Shown one piece after another: positions 36,311-46,393 of a stretch of 64,000 nt of DNA. Numbering within the stretch: position 1 is the first letter of the stretch; every line of letters starts with the position of its first letter. The translations under genes were made by a program, and so were the position numbers. This DNA is from Phanerodontia chrysosporium (taxonomy: Eukaryota; Basidiomycota; Agaricomycetes; Polyporales; Phanerochaetaceae), in assembly GCA_001910725.1 (NCBI GenBank), contig MJGA01000030.1, positions 124,001 to 188,000 on the forward strand, in the 5' to 3' direction. The notes under the pieces are model-generated. The model searched no databases. It was not told where the DNA came from and saw only the letters and a program-made list of their open reading frames with translations.

Positions 36311-37226
36311 TCACGCGTGTCTGCGTCTCTTCTGCGGAGGCTCGCCGTCCTCCGTCACCCGAGGGAGCGGCCGGTCCTCGATACAGTCTGTCCGCCGCCC
36401 TGACACCACGGTGTGCTTTGCCGCGCCGAGATACTTTGACCGCGTCTCGAGCGGCCGAGCCGGACGCTTACCGACGTCGATGCGTTTCGGCTCCTGCGCC
36501 AGCATCGCCCGCGGCTTCAGCTCCAACACCTCCATCGCCTGCACCTCCGCCTCCGTCATCCGCTCGAAGTGTGTGTACCCTGTCCGCCACCCGGTCACGA
36601 GCAGCTCGAGCACGTCCACCCGGCTAAAGTTGCTCGGAGCGTCAAAGTGGACCGCTTCCTCGGGGTATCCGTGCAGGACGACCTTGTGCTCGGCCGACAC
36701 GCGCAGCGTCCCGTTGTCCGTCTTGGTCCAGATCATCTCCGCATCGGGTTTCCCGCTCGCTTCGCCTACGGCACCGTCATCAAAACTCGGAAAAAAACGC
36801 ACAGTCTCACGGGTGAGGTACTCACGGAGCGACAGCGTCGCCAGCTCGGTGATCTCGTGGCGCGTCTCGGTCAGGCTCGCCAAGGACGGTTTCTGCTCTG
36901 GACGTGCGTACGCGAGGTGAGCATGCATGTGCTGTCTGCCACTCGCGAGCCGTACCTTTTTTGTCATCTTTGTCCTTCGGTGTGCGTGAGGCCCGTGTCC
37001 GCTTTCGAGTCTGCGCCTGGTTGCAGAGATGCTCGTCATGGAGAATGCGGCCCTCGGAGAGTGAGACGAGCTGGACAGGCATGTTGGTGACGATTGCAGC
37101 AGACCCGGCGGGCATGTCACTGAATATATACACTTCGTCTTGAGAGCCATCCGCGTGCTTGGTCGAGTGCCGCAAAGGTTGTGTAGCAACCCGCAGCTGC
37201 AGAAGCAATGATCGGCGGCCTATCAT
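36311..37226 (-). CDS. Hypothetical protein with basic C-terminus
   Basis: Start MIGRRSLLLQLRVATQPLRH (ATG 37226), then EVYIFSDMPAGSAAIVTNMP. A consensus intron (gtacgg...cag, about 36890-36950) separates RTPKDKDDKK from EQKPSLASLTETRHEITELA, and the frame is preserved across it. The second exon contains IWTKTDNGTLRVSAEHKVVL, HGYPEEAVHFDAPSNFSRVD, VLELLVTGWRTGYTHFERMT and ends PPQKRRRHA (a possible nuclear localisation signal), TGA 36311-36313. It is about 285 aa. I recognise no domain. It is the only credible gene in the 9.6 kb between the two duplicated blocks, so it could be part of a mobile element, but nothing proves that. Confidence 0.6.
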
Positions 37227-37466
37227 GTGTGCTCGCCGAAGCCGTCGAGGCTTCCTTACGGCGTCGAGCTGCGGGTGCTCTGCGGGCGCCCCGTGCCTTC
37301 TGAACCTAATCACAAGCGGTCAGTCCACTCGCCAATGCACGCGCGTGCATGCCAATCTCTGACGGTGACTCAGACTCTGAGGTTATCCCCCACGGCGCAG
37401 TCAGTAAACATAAAGTTACCTTGACTGTAACCTTCTGGCATTGCCATTTACTGCAGGCTCGCAGTG

Positions 37467-37515
37467 TACATGACGCAGTGTGACATTCCTGCAGAATGTG
37501 ACACTGTGTCATGTA
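37467..37515. repeat. Near-perfect palindrome (22-bp arms, 5-nt loop)
   Basis: The left arm 37467-37488 and right arm 37494-37515 are complementary at 20 of 22 positions around the loop CTGCA. The surrounding 37340-37860 is AT-richer than its neighbours. It may be the tip of a foldback or MITE-like element or an RNA hairpin. Confidence 0.75.
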
Positions 37516-39380
37516 TGCCGTGATCTCGTAGACGATCAGATGGCATGTGAAGGGCTGCTGTTGCCAAGCAGCGGAAATTGAGTGACTTTCTGCGCAGCCT
37601 GATTGTGTGACCAGCACCTGTGTGAAAGTCTCCCGCTATTGTTCTCTGTGTCTTTGGTAATTTACTCCAGGCAGATTTCACACCATGAGCGGTCAGAGAG
37701 CATGAGAGCTATGAGACCAGACCATTGAGACTTAATTCACTATAACTTTGAGTGTAGTGAGGCTGATATCAAGGTCAGAGAATTTCTCAGGACCCTTGAT
37801 TGACATGTGAGATTGTTGCGACCCAGGCGGTGTCGCCACATTGATCAGCCCTGATCGCACCCGATCACACTCACATCACACGCTGCTGGCACTCACACGC
37901 ACACCGCCAGTCATGCCTTCTGTCGGCTTTGCGAGATCACAGGCCAACTGCGTCAGGGTCCCGCAGTGGCATCTGCCACACCCAGCCCTCATGCTGCTTG
38001 TGAGACGATTGCAGGTCACACAGCCAGACTGCAACCAGAGTATGAGCTAGAGACAATCTTTGAAGCAGTTGCAGCATACCCGTGGTGAGTGTTTCGCGCG
38101 AGTCCGGCGATGTCGCACGCGCTCGGGCTGGGCGTTTCGCGCCGAACGCCACAAAGTCGACTGCCGAAAGAGGAAGGTCCACTGTTCTCTCCGTCTCGCC
38201 ATGCCCGCAGAGGCTCTCCTCGCCGTTGTGCAAGACCCATGCGGACAGACATCAAGTGACAAAATATCAAGTCTCACATGTTCTTGAAAACTGTTTTCAT
38301 GCATATTCGCTACCGGCTTCGTGCTCTCAGGTTGCGCAGGTTCAGGGTGAGCAAAACTCGAACCAGGCTGGCCTGGCCATCGCAGTGCAACGAGACGGAG
38401 GGGCACCAGCCATGAAACACATCAAAACCGCTACCAAACAGTGCTAGCGGGCGAAGGCTACGCAGCCGAAGTCCGTGCGCAACGGCAGCCTCGACGTGGC
38501 TCGCACGCCAAGCACGCGCACGGACTTGCACTTCGAGGGGGCCAGGGCCATGGAAGCAGGTGCAGGGTTGTCCCAGGTGTGTAGTACAATGCTTACCCTT
38601 GTAAATGGCACCGACTGTACGCTTCCCTGCCCGCAGAACGCGCTGTGTACACGCCAAACGACGTCTTTCACGGCCTTCGCCTCAAGCCTACCTTCGCCGA
38701 ACGGTCGCCGCAACACGACGCGGAAGCGAGCCCGGCTAGCAGCCCGCTAAGCGCGTCCATCAGTGGCGTACGCGGAGGCCGAAACGAGCCCTGAAACCGC
38801 AAAGAGGCCGCGAACGTACCATTCCGTGCAGATGCTCCAGACCTCAAGCCTGTGGCTCTGGAGTCCGGGTGAACCACACACGCTGGCGAGCGTCGGCGGA
38901 GGGAGCGGTGTAGCGGGCAAGCAGGCAAGCGGGCTTGTGAGCTTGAGGGCAGGGCCGTGTGCACCGTTCCGGGGCGTATAACAGGTGCGCTTTCCATGTC
39001 CTCTCCTCAGCAGCTCTGAGCTCGTCTCATCCCCTCTCGTCTCTCCTCTAGCCATCTCCCTCGTTCTGATCAGCCTCTCCGTCTTGCACACGGCTTTACT
39101 GGCGACGTACGGTCATTGCCGTTCCTCTCGCGCCGTCTCGGATGCCTCCGCCGAGATCACAAAGGCAGTCGCCATTGTCTGCGGTCTTCCAGTGAGCTCA
39201 CTCCATCGCGTACCTGCTATACAACACTTCCAAACTGACTACGTCACCATGGACATCGTTATAGAACCCTCAGGTGCCTCTGCGGCTCGCTCTCGCATGC
39301 CGACCGGTTCCCCGGCTACTCTTCAGCCGCATGTACGCAATTCACGCCAGATTGTCGAACCTGAGCTCACCATCTTACCG
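37516..39380. other. No gene recognised
   Basis: This region lies between the palindrome and the repeat array. The plus-strand frame 38985-39446 (153 codons, with one hydrophobic stretch) runs into the first array repeat and has no homology I can name. Other frames overlap each other on both strands without splice support. Confidence 0.5.
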
Positions 39381-41143
39381 CAGTCTTGTTTCTCCAAATC
39401 CCAACTCATGAAGCACGGCAATCGGCTCGCAGTGACGGTCCCGTAACTTTAATTTGTTACTCTGCATCAGGTACGTGTATTGCTAGCAATAGTCGACGCT
39501 CAGTCGCCGATATCAGATAGCAGCTGACCCGCCAACGATAGACCTTCCCTTTTCCACTTATGAATCGGCCCTGGTGTCTCTTGCCCCGCCGTTCACATGT
39601 TTTCGATGCCCACAGTGCCGCAGACACCGTCGATAGCGCCACCGATGTCCTACACATGGCCATTTCTGGATTGAACGCTCGCCCTTGTCTACTGCACCAG
39701 TGTAAGCCTACGTTCTCGCTCCTGCTGTTTGATGTGACTGACTGGTCCCTAAGATAATGCTCCAGTCAGTGAACCTTTGAATTGTTCGGCTCAAACACAT
39801 GCTACAACACGGCTATGCACGAATCTCAGGTACGCGATTGTATTGAAGCCTCCAACACGAGCTGATCCGAGTATTGCAGCAGTTCTGTCTCTCCAAACCC
39901 CAACCCCAACCCCAACCCACTACCCCCGACCGATCCCCTGTCGTCTCCGCCGTCAGGTACGTGATACCCTTGGTCTGGTCGCCGCACGGTCACCGATAGA
40001 TGACGTCCAACTGGCAGGCTGCCCACTGAGCGACACGCCGGACGGTGTCTCTGCCGGCATCTCCCGTCGCGTGTCCAGGACATTCATGACGTGTCCGCCG
40101 CCGCCGCTGGCAAGTCACCGCCGTTTGCCGCAGCCTTGTCTCTCCAAATCCCAACTCAACTCGCCGAGAACGTCTCATGCCCGCCGTTTATACTGGGTCA
40201 GGGCCCACACGTCTCGAATTGCGGCGAGGCGCTATAACAATGAGGTGCGGCCCCCTTTCTCATGCCCCTTGCTCGATTGAACACGCTAATCGCATGATCG
40301 ATTGCTTGCTGTAGACCGACCCTTGCCCCGTTGACCGTTGACCGTTGACCGGGCGTACGGCCATGCCCACATCTCCGGTACGCCGTCTGATATCACATGC
40401 AGCCACGAACGCGACTCGCTGACTCCCCTGCCGTAGTCTTGTCTCTCCAAATCCCAACTCTAGACCCCGACCACGCCCGACGCTTGCCGCGTGCGCTGCG
40501 GTGAGGCCGCTGCGATAGGGATGTGCGTATCCTTCCGTCATCGTCCCGGCATCATTCAGTGTGCTGACAATGCAGCCCTCTGCCAGCTCTAGCTCGCTCC
40601 TCGCAGTTGATGGTCCCGCCGCTGTCCAGGCGTATACCCCATGCAGACACCAGGTACGCCGTCTAGCGCTGTACCTAGCGGCGAATACGCCTCGCTGATA
40701 GCGTTTTCGCAGTCTTGTCTCTCCAAATCTCCGATTTGAAACCCTGCGTGCCGTCGGCCGTCCACCTCCCCTGTGCAATACCTCAGGGCCTCCGACCACA
40801 GCCCTTGAATGCTGCCACCCGCCTCGAATAGGCATGGCAATCCCTTGTCTACATCAAGCCCAGCACATGCACGTCGGGAAGCGGTGCTGGGATCATTAGC
40901 GGTCGCGGCAGCCGGTACGGGAGCCTTGCAGGTAACATCAAAGAGCACTCTTGTGTAGGCTCTTCTATGCGGTGAGTCGTCTTGTTGCTGGCTGTCCAAA
41001 CCCCAACTCAATCAGCAATACGCTCAGACTTGGACCATTAATACACGGCCGCAAGGTCCGTTATTCATAGCCGCTCTTTACCACGCTAATGTAACGTTTA
41101 TTACCAGGCCTCTTGCCGTAGCCTTGTCTCTCCAAATCCCAAC
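39381..41143. repeat. Array of seven dispersed copies of a 20-27 bp motif
   Basis: The core CTTGTCTCTCCAAATCCCAA or a close variant occurs at about 39381, 39880, 40131, 40434, 40710, 40985 and 41119. Spacing is about 250-300 bp between copies three and six. Most copies follow CCG/TTCG-CAG or GTAG, so each looks like a splice acceptor plus exon start. GGTACGTG or GGTACGCC lies upstream of several, like a donor. Read on the minus strand the motif encodes LGFGETRLRQ. The second copy has run into a CCCCAA microsatellite (39896-39918). The array ends about 250 bp before the second duplicated block. Nature unknown. Confidence 0.8.
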
Positions 41144-41390
41144 CCTAGATCCGCCGATATCGGTTAGTATATCTCGCTTTCGCAGCACCACGGACGAGTT
41201 GCCTACCCAGATCTCGCAGGCCATCGGCGGCGGCCTGCCGTGTCAAGATGCTGTCTCCCGCGGCCCGCCCGCCGTCGAGAACGTTTGGCGAGAGGCGACG
41301 CTCGCACCGGCCCCGCCGTGTCCTGCTGCCCGCGCTGCGACCTCCACCTCGGTTACGGTCGTCTCAGCCTCGCAGTCGGCGAGACGCCGG

Positions 41391-42367
41391 GCGCACTACC
41401 ACGACTAGCCGTGTGTCGCGGGCCCGCACAACAAGCCCGCGGACGCGACGCCGGGCGCGGCGCGGCTCGTCAGGTACTACGACCGCGTCGTCGCGGCGAT
41501 CCGCAGCGTCGACGCCCGCCACACACTCTTCCTCGATGGCAACACGTACGCGACGGACTTTTCATGCTTTCCCGACGACGCCGCACGCCGCTGGCCGAAC
41601 ACCGCGTTCGCGATCCACGACTACTGGCTCTACGGCTTCCCGAAGGCGCCAGAGCCGTACGCGCGCACGCCTGAGCAGACCCGCCGCATGCGCCGGAGCT
41701 ACGAGAAGAAGCGCGAGTGGATGGACGCGCGCGGGCTCTGCGTCTGGAACGGCGAGTGGGGCCCCGTCTACGCCAGCCGCGAGTACGACGGTGACGGCTG
41801 GGAGGCGACCAACGAGCGCAGCTACAACGTCCTCAAGGACCAGCTCGCGCTCTACGACAAGGTGCGCACCACGCGGTCGGTTCCTCCTCTGCGCTGACAC
41901 GCGCCGTGCAGGACCGCCTGAGCTGGTCGATCTGGCTGTACAAGGACATCGGCTTCCAGGGCATGGTGCACATCAGCGCCGACACACCGTACATGCGCCT
42001 CCTCAACTCGACGGGCTTCCTCCAGAAGAAGCACCGCCTCGCGGTCGACCCCTGGGGCGCGGACGACGCCGCCGTCCGCCACCTCTACCAGCCGCTTGTG
42101 CAGCTCATCCAGGACGCGGTGCCCGACCCGGCGCACCGCCAGCTGTACCCATACCCCGTGTGGACGCTCGAGGGCCGCGTCGAGCGCATCGCGCGCTGCA
42201 TGCTCCTCGGCGAGTTCCTCGTGAAGGAGTGGGCGGAGCATTTCGTCGGGAAGACGGAAGAAGAGCTCGACGAGCTCGCGAGGAGCTTTCTCTTTGAGAA
42301 CTGCCTCAAGAGAGAAGGGCTCAATGAGGTTTTGACCGAGTACGCGAGGAGCGCAGGACTCGTGTAG
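41391..42367 (+). pseudogene. GH5 3'-half fragment, copy C (truncated, catalytic Glu lost)
   Basis: Nearly identical to the 3' half of GH5 copy B, including the last intron (about 41863-41911) and the end ARSAGLV with TAG 42365-42367. The 5' half is missing. At the left edge the codons for HYRDEP carry a TAG stop (41406-41408). Six bases are deleted just before the active site, and the acid/base Glu of NPLNEP has become Lys (HNKP, codon AAG 41433-41435). The nucleophile motif VWNGEWGPVY is kept. It cannot encode an active GH5 enzyme. Confidence 0.9.
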
Positions 42368-42598
42368 GCTCCAAGTGCCACATCAGCATGTAATCAAGGT
42401 GCCCAATACACACAAATGATTGAGCATGCAAAAGAGAAAACTGGACACAATCCATTCCAAGCTATTCTACTGTTACACGTGAGCTTTGTATATAGTACAC
42501 AATCCTATCCAGCGAATCCCAATCATCATGAAAGAACCACAGCAACCATACGGCAAAGACCAGAGAAACCATACCACGCAAACCACCCGCCCGGTCTC

Positions 42599-45500
42599 TC
42601 ACTCACGCCCTCCCCTCATCCGCTCCGCCACAGCGCCCGTCCGCTCCCCAGTGAGCGGACTGCTCTTGAAGCGCGTCCCCTTCGGCGCAGGCGGGCCCGC
42701 ACTGCCGGACGCTGCACGGCGCATGCGCTCCGCGCGGATCGCGTGCTCGAGCGACGGCGACGAGCTGCGCGCGGGCGTGACAAGCAGCGCCGGGAGCGCC
42801 GTCGCCGGCACCACGGGCACTGGCGCGCGGATCGCGCCGCTGCTGCTGTTGCGCACGCGCGCGAGGCTCGGCGGCGGGGGCGCGGGTGCCGCGGAGAGTG
42901 CGAAGGGGGCAGAGGCGTACGGCGGCGTTGTGTCGTCGGCAGACGTGGACACCATCTCTGATTTGGTGTCGTCGGCAGACGTGGACACCATCTCTGATTT
43001 GGTGTCGTCGTCCGCGCCATAGACCGTCTCGTCGAGGAGGCTGCCTTCAGGAATGATCGTCGGCGTCGCGGTCTCGCTCTTGTCGGGGAAGCCCTGCGGT
43101 AGTTCGTCACGTGGTGTAGGCGGCGCGCTCCTCGAGCGCACAAATCCTAACCCCTTGAAATTCAGTGCTTTCAGTCCAATCGGTTTGATGAGCGGTGTCG
43201 CCGTCAGCGACTTTGTCGTCTCTCGGGCCGGCGTCGAACCCGAGGGTACAGAAGAGACAGCAGGGGCGGGGTTACCAGAGAACTCGGGCGCAGAGGCGGC
43301 AGTCGCCTTCTCGCGCTGCATGTACGACTCCATCATCATGGGATGCCCCTGAGGGTCGAATTCGTCGTATATCTCCTCGCCGATCAGTTCTGGCAACCTC
43401 GTCAGCCGTGTGCATCCGAGAACGTCAGACAGAGAACGCACCCTCTAAAACGTCCTCGAGCGTGATGATACCCAAGGGCATCAGCGCAGGATCTAGAGTT
43501 TGGAGAAACTTGGACAAGAATCAGCATGTCATCCAAAACGGTCCGAGAAGACGATCCGCTCACTTCGTCAGCACCTTCTTTCGCGAGGACGGCATCGGCA
43601 GGCATGCTTTGCTCCCACCGGCCGAACGAGCCCTTGGGAAGGGTGAGGCTACCCACACGAACCTTCTTGTTGTCGTCCTCGTTGCGGTCGACAGGCTGCA
43701 TGTCTCCCATTTCGACATCGTGCGCGCGCTTCTTGCGCCGCCCGCGACCGACCGTGAAGCGACGCGGTTTGCGCCTGCTGCCGACGCCCGCGGTGTCGCC
43801 AGTCTCGCTCTCGCCGTGGGCATCGCCTCTGGTCGCCTCCGCGAGGTCGCTCTGGCCCTCGTCCATTGTCTGCTTGCGCGAAAACGGTATGCGCCGGAGG
43901 ACTGGACTGCGCTTGCCATTGCTGCCGTCGCTCGAGTCGCCCTCGGAGTCACTGCTCGCGTCGCTCGCGTCGCTGTCGCCGTCGCCCATGCCGACGCGGT
44001 GCCGCAGGCGCTGCGTGAGCCCCTTCTTCACCGCCTTCTTCACGCTCACGGCCTGCTCGACGCTGAAGCGGCTCACGATCGCCATGTGCGAGCGGCCCTC
44101 CTGGAATTTGTCGAGGATGCCGAGGAGGGGCTCGTTGTTCGGCACGAAGGGAACCTTGTTCAGCGGGATCCTGCGCACCGGTACGGCATCATTCGGGTCA
44201 AGAAGAACGCACTGAATGGACAACGTCAGCACATCTGAGCGCGTAGCGGATGTTTCCTGCCGCTCACCTGCTTGACGAGCAGAATGCCGATGATCTTCTT
44301 CACCTTCTGGGTGTGTGGCGGGCTGCCATTGTGGTCAGCGGTGCTTAGAATCTCGTTAGAGCCCAACCTGGCGCCCTAAGACGCCGTTCGTATCAGATGA
44401 CCAATGCAAGCGAGGTGGCGCGTACCTGGACAAGCAGACTGGATACTGGGACCTCGACCTCCTCGTACACAGGCACACGGGAGTGGCCGGTCTTGCAGAT
44501 GGTCCTCAGCGTCTCAAAGTCTAACTTGGCGTCGATAGACAGCATGAAGACGTCCTTGATAGGAGTCATGGCTTGTTCTACGACCTTCTCTTGAAGATCG
44601 AGCGCGCCGCCGATGATCGTCACGGTGTCTGTCTTCAGGTCACCGCCCCGCTCACCCGCACTGGAGTGCATGGCGATCAGCTCTTTGAGCTCGGCGCGCC
44701 GATAGATGATCCCATGTTGCGGGCCAAGGACGAATTCAAGCAGCTTGGCAATAGGCCATGCTATGATGCCCTGTGTGCAATTCCTGAGCAAGCCAGCTTT
44801 TCGTTCGGGAGTCACCGATTGCGTACTAGCGTCCATAGGAGAACCTGCACGAAGCCGGCCATCTTCGCGCCGATGTACATGCCGTATCGGGTGCAGAGCG
44901 ACTGAGGGATGATCTCTGAGAAGCTAGATAACAAATATGTCAGTGTTTAGGTTTGACAAGGATCGTACAAGCCGCGGATTAGGGCCGCCATGTCGCTGTA
45001 AATACGAAATCCTCAGTAAAAAACCATGCGAACTCGGGTATGGCTCTCGTTCGTGCTGCGCTGTGATCCCGCACAGCGCACAAGACTCTGCGGCAAAGCA
45101 CCTCGAGGGTATGCATCATGTGACGACCACGTCAGCAGAGTGTGTCAGCAGCGCGTGGACGCGACGCGCAGCGTGAAGCACGCGGCCGTGAGGTCATGCC
45201 GCGGCCGCGAAAGTTCGTGCCGAGAATCTCAAGTTTCGAGAGTCGATAAGATAGGAGACTCACATAACGATGAGGACCGTGCTAACGACGACGCTCTGTA
45301 CACCACCGCCGAGGATGGGGTCGGAAATGACGGGCAGCGTTTCGTTGACGATCATGTTCGCTAGGAGAAGCGTGACGAGCAAGAGATGGCCATTCTTGCG
45401 GATGGGAATGATCTTGCTCGCGTATGCCTTCTGTTCACTGCGCATATAGTCAGCATTCGGGGGTAGCGCGAGAAAGAAGAGGCTCACGGCGTGCCGCTGA

Positions 45501-45786
45501 TACTGAGCACCTGGAGCTGCGTCTCGTCGAGACTCATGTATCCGAGTGTCAGGCCGGCAAACAGACCGGACAGTAGGACAAGAATCGGGATGAGACATGC
45601 GAAGACCACGAATTTCGGGCTGTGCTGGTCGATCTCGCGCTTGGCGAAGGCGTGAAGGGCTGCCGCTCGGGGCTGGGCGAGTCCTGGAGAGCTGCGGGCG
45701 AGGCTGGGAACATACTGGGAGACGACTGATGCTAAAGTGAAGAGCAGTCTGGGCGTGTGGGGGTTATGTCGTAGAGTCGGTACCAT
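42599..45786 (-). CDS. CNNM/Mam3-type metal transporter, copy 2 (intact)
   Basis: Start MVPTLRHNPHTPRLLFTLAS (ATG 45786), about 840 aa after splicing. It has the DUF21/CNNM membrane domain (FVVFACLIPILVLLSGLFAG, LTLGYMSLDETQL, HLLLVTLLLANMIVNETLPV, SEIIPQSLCTRYG) and a CBS pair (VVEQAMTPIKDVFMLSIDAK, TGHSRVPVYEEV, SRFSVEQ). An Arg/Ser-rich insert separates the CBS halves (RRKPRRFTVGRGRRKKRAHD). ADAVLAKEGADE splices to FLQTLDPALMPLGIITLEDV and on to ELIGEEIYDEFDPQGHPMMM. A Ser/Thr/Pro-rich tail ends at 42599. Related proteins (yeast Mam3, CNNM) control divalent metal or Mg homeostasis at vacuolar or plasma membranes. Both positions that break copy 1 are in frame here. A 36-bp tandem repeat adds 12 residues to the tail. 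Confidence 0.9.
42931..43002. repeat. 36-bp tandem repeat in the CNNM copy 2 tail
   Basis: The unit 42931-42966 is repeated exactly at 42967-43002, adding one extra DTKSEMVSTSAD block to the protein. CNNM copy 1 has one diverged unit. The frame is preserved. Confidence 0.9.
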
Positions 45787-45873
45787 TCGACGTCGGCGCA
45801 CTCGTCGTGGGAGACGGGGGTTTGAGCTAGCCGCCCGTCGTCCCCGCACTACTTTATATCTCTCCGTCCCCGA

Positions 45874-46220
45874 GCCGAGGCGCTTGCCATATCTAGTAGA
45901 GTCTCGTGCCAGAGCAAACGTGCGACTGTCACAGCCTGGTAAAGAGCCTGGAATTCAACCTGAAGCGAGGACCTAATCAAGAGGTATCCTTTGCAGTGAG
46001 CACCAATCGCTGCTGATACCAGTCAGTGTCGTATGCAACATACCGAGTGTTAATCATGGAGAGGTTGCCAGCTGGAGTTCACCAGCACTGAGCAGTCCTC
46101 GCTGCGATGGGTTGCTCGATGGTGGGATGCATAGTAAAGGTTGGAACTTCGAAGAAAGAGACGACGGAGAACGGTACCGGTATATGACGGAGGCAAAACA
46201 AAACATGCTTAAATAATGAT
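45874..46220. other. Intergenic, no gene recognised
   Basis: Unique sequence between the duplicated block and the 3' side of tRNA-Gly. No frame or repeat of note. Confidence 0.5.
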
Positions 46221-46291
46221 ACGCCGAAGGGGAGTCGAACCCCTGCCGCTTGCTTGGAAGGCAAGCATGATAACCGCTTCACCATCGGCGT
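46221..46291 (-). tRNA. tRNA-Gly (anticodon UCC)
   Basis: The minus strand folds into a full 71-nt cloverleaf: acceptor ACGCCGA/TCGGCGT, D stem GTGA/TCAT, anticodon stem CTTGC/GCAAG with loop CTTCCAA (anticodon TCC), T stem AGGGG/CCCCT with loop TTCGACT. There is no intron. Box B GGTTCGACTCC is present. The 3' CCA is not encoded. Confidence 0.95.
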
Positions 46292-46393
46292 GCAGTAGTT
46301 TCTCTCTTGCAGTATCATTATAACGGACCTGTATAAGGTACTTCATCAAAGTCCTGCAGCAGGCCGGCAGGCGACCCTTGCTCTCCAACTATC

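Larger units (their letters stand above)
41391..45873. repeat. Segmental duplication, copy 2 (GH5 fragment + CNNM gene)
   Basis: This is the partner of 27057-31812, in direct orientation about 14.2 kb downstream. The right edge is at 45873, 348 bp before tRNA-Gly; the left edge fades inside GH5 near 41391, close to the end of the seven-copy repeat array. Confidence 0.92.

Noticed and set aside
38985..39446. 153-codon frame with a hydrophobic segment, possible small membrane protein
   Set aside because: It runs through the first unit of the repeat array, no homologue is recognised, and the composition matches flanking noncoding DNA.
39896..39918. CCCCAA repeats resembling telomere sequence
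   Set aside because: Only about three units, inside a repeat copy; basidiomycete telomeres are usually CCCTAA. Treated as a microsatellite.
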